Below are positions 52,876 through 52,958 of a DNA stretch of 52,958 nucleotides, piece after piece (the first letter of the stretch is position 1; each line of letters begins with the position of its first letter). The stretch spans positions 1 through 52,958 of the forward strand of contig NZ_JAEKIW010000017.1 in assembly GCF_016757965.1 (NCBI RefSeq), read 5' to 3'. The position numbers and the translations under genes were made by a program. Source of the DNA: Archaeoglobus neptunius. GTDB taxonomy: Archaea > Halobacteriota > Archaeoglobi > Archaeoglobales > Archaeoglobaceae. The notes below the pieces were generated by a model, which did not search any database, was not told where the DNA came from, and saw nothing but the letters and a program-made list of their open reading frames with translations.

Positions 52876-52958
52876 GTGAGAAAGCTAACGAACAAGAAGA
52901 TCAGATGGATAATCAGACAACTCGACAAGGGGACTCCAGTAAAGGAAATAGCCGCTGT
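52876..52958 (+). CDS. N-terminal fragment of a probable IS transposase (runs off window)
   Basis: 28 codons are visible from GTG 52876: VRKLTNKKIRWIIRQLDKGT, then PVKEIAA. A basic helix followed by the start of a helix-turn-helix is the typical opening of integrase-core (IS481/IS3-like) transposases found in Archaeoglobales, as I recall them. The rest is outside the window, so the IS family and whether it is intact cannot be told. The 97 bases between purQ and this start should include the left end of the element; no terminal repeat can be identified with only one end in view. Confidence 0.5.
   Translation, partial: MRKLTNKKIRWIIRQLDKGTPVKEIAA

Overview
The window looks like chromosomal DNA of a euryarchaeon, most likely of the order Archaeoglobales (Archaeoglobus, Geoglobus or Ferroglobus); the order is an inference. 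The archaeal assignment rests on a complete archaellum (arl/fla) operon, TrmY, SRP19, a split B12-dependent mutase, the thiolase/DUF35 pair, DUF473, an archaeal Trm-G10-type methyltransferase and TATA-box promoters. Many first genes of operons appear leaderless (start codon about 25 nt from a TATA box), while internal genes carry GGTGAT or GAGGTG ribosome binding sites. I see no rRNA, tRNA, CRISPR array or prophage, and no gene-free stretch longer than about 125 nt.

Region 1 (1-10.9 kb, minus strand) is motility. A soluble PAS-rich chemoreceptor runs off the left edge. Above it, reading leftward from a strong promoter at about 10.83 kb, come two archaellins, arlD/E, arlG, arlF, arlH, arlI and arlJ, then two less familiar genes: a membrane-anchored very acidic protein and a GAF protein ending in a degenerate histidine-kinase dimerisation domain. 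Three copies of a TGAAATTTC palindrome lie just upstream of the archaellin promoter.

Region 2 (10.9-15.1 kb, minus) holds trmY, a CcdA-like membrane protein, a YlbF-family protein, and an AcuC/histone-deacetylase-like protein immediately downstream of an AMP-forming acyl-CoA synthetase. Region 3 (15.2-21.6 kb, plus) is one operon for propionyl/branched-chain acyl-CoA metabolism: large and small subunits of methylmalonyl-CoA mutase, the MeaB GTPase, a PduO-type adenosyltransferase that supplies the cofactor, a thiolase, its DUF35 partner and an acyl-CoA dehydrogenase. Region 4 (21.7-25.9 kb, plus) is tetrapyrrole synthesis (hemL, hemC, SUMT), then a tRNA methylthiotransferase.

Region 5 (25.9-44.9 kb) is mostly cell-surface carbohydrate. 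Two small membrane proteins precede glmS and two tandem sugar-1-phosphate nucleotidylyltransferases (UDP-HexNAc supply). Then follow a TIGR04076 protein, a Gfo/Idh oxidoreductase, a trio of ribbon-helix-helix protein, alkaline-phosphatase-superfamily hydrolase and APS kinase, a flippase, a sugar-nucleotide epimerase, a sulfatase-like protein, four glycosyltransferases, UDP-GlcNAc 2-epimerase and a DUF354 protein. The stretch 37.1-42.7 kb is clearly more AT-rich than its surroundings and is probably a horizontally exchanged glycan cassette.

Region 6 (45.0-52.8 kb) is housekeeping: DUF473, a PAC2-type proteasome-assembly chaperone, a pyruvate/oxaloacetate carboxyltransferase subunit without a biotin domain, a small unknown protein, a GNAT acetyltransferase, argF, a stand-alone receiver, a tRNA G10 methyltransferase, SRP19, a CBS-ParB fusion and purQ. 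The last 83 bases look like the start of a transposase.

No wholly new system can be demonstrated from sequence alone. The best candidates for unrecognised biology are the two-gene tail of the archaellum operon with the operator-like array in front of that operon, and the RHH/phosphohydrolase/APS-kinase trio.
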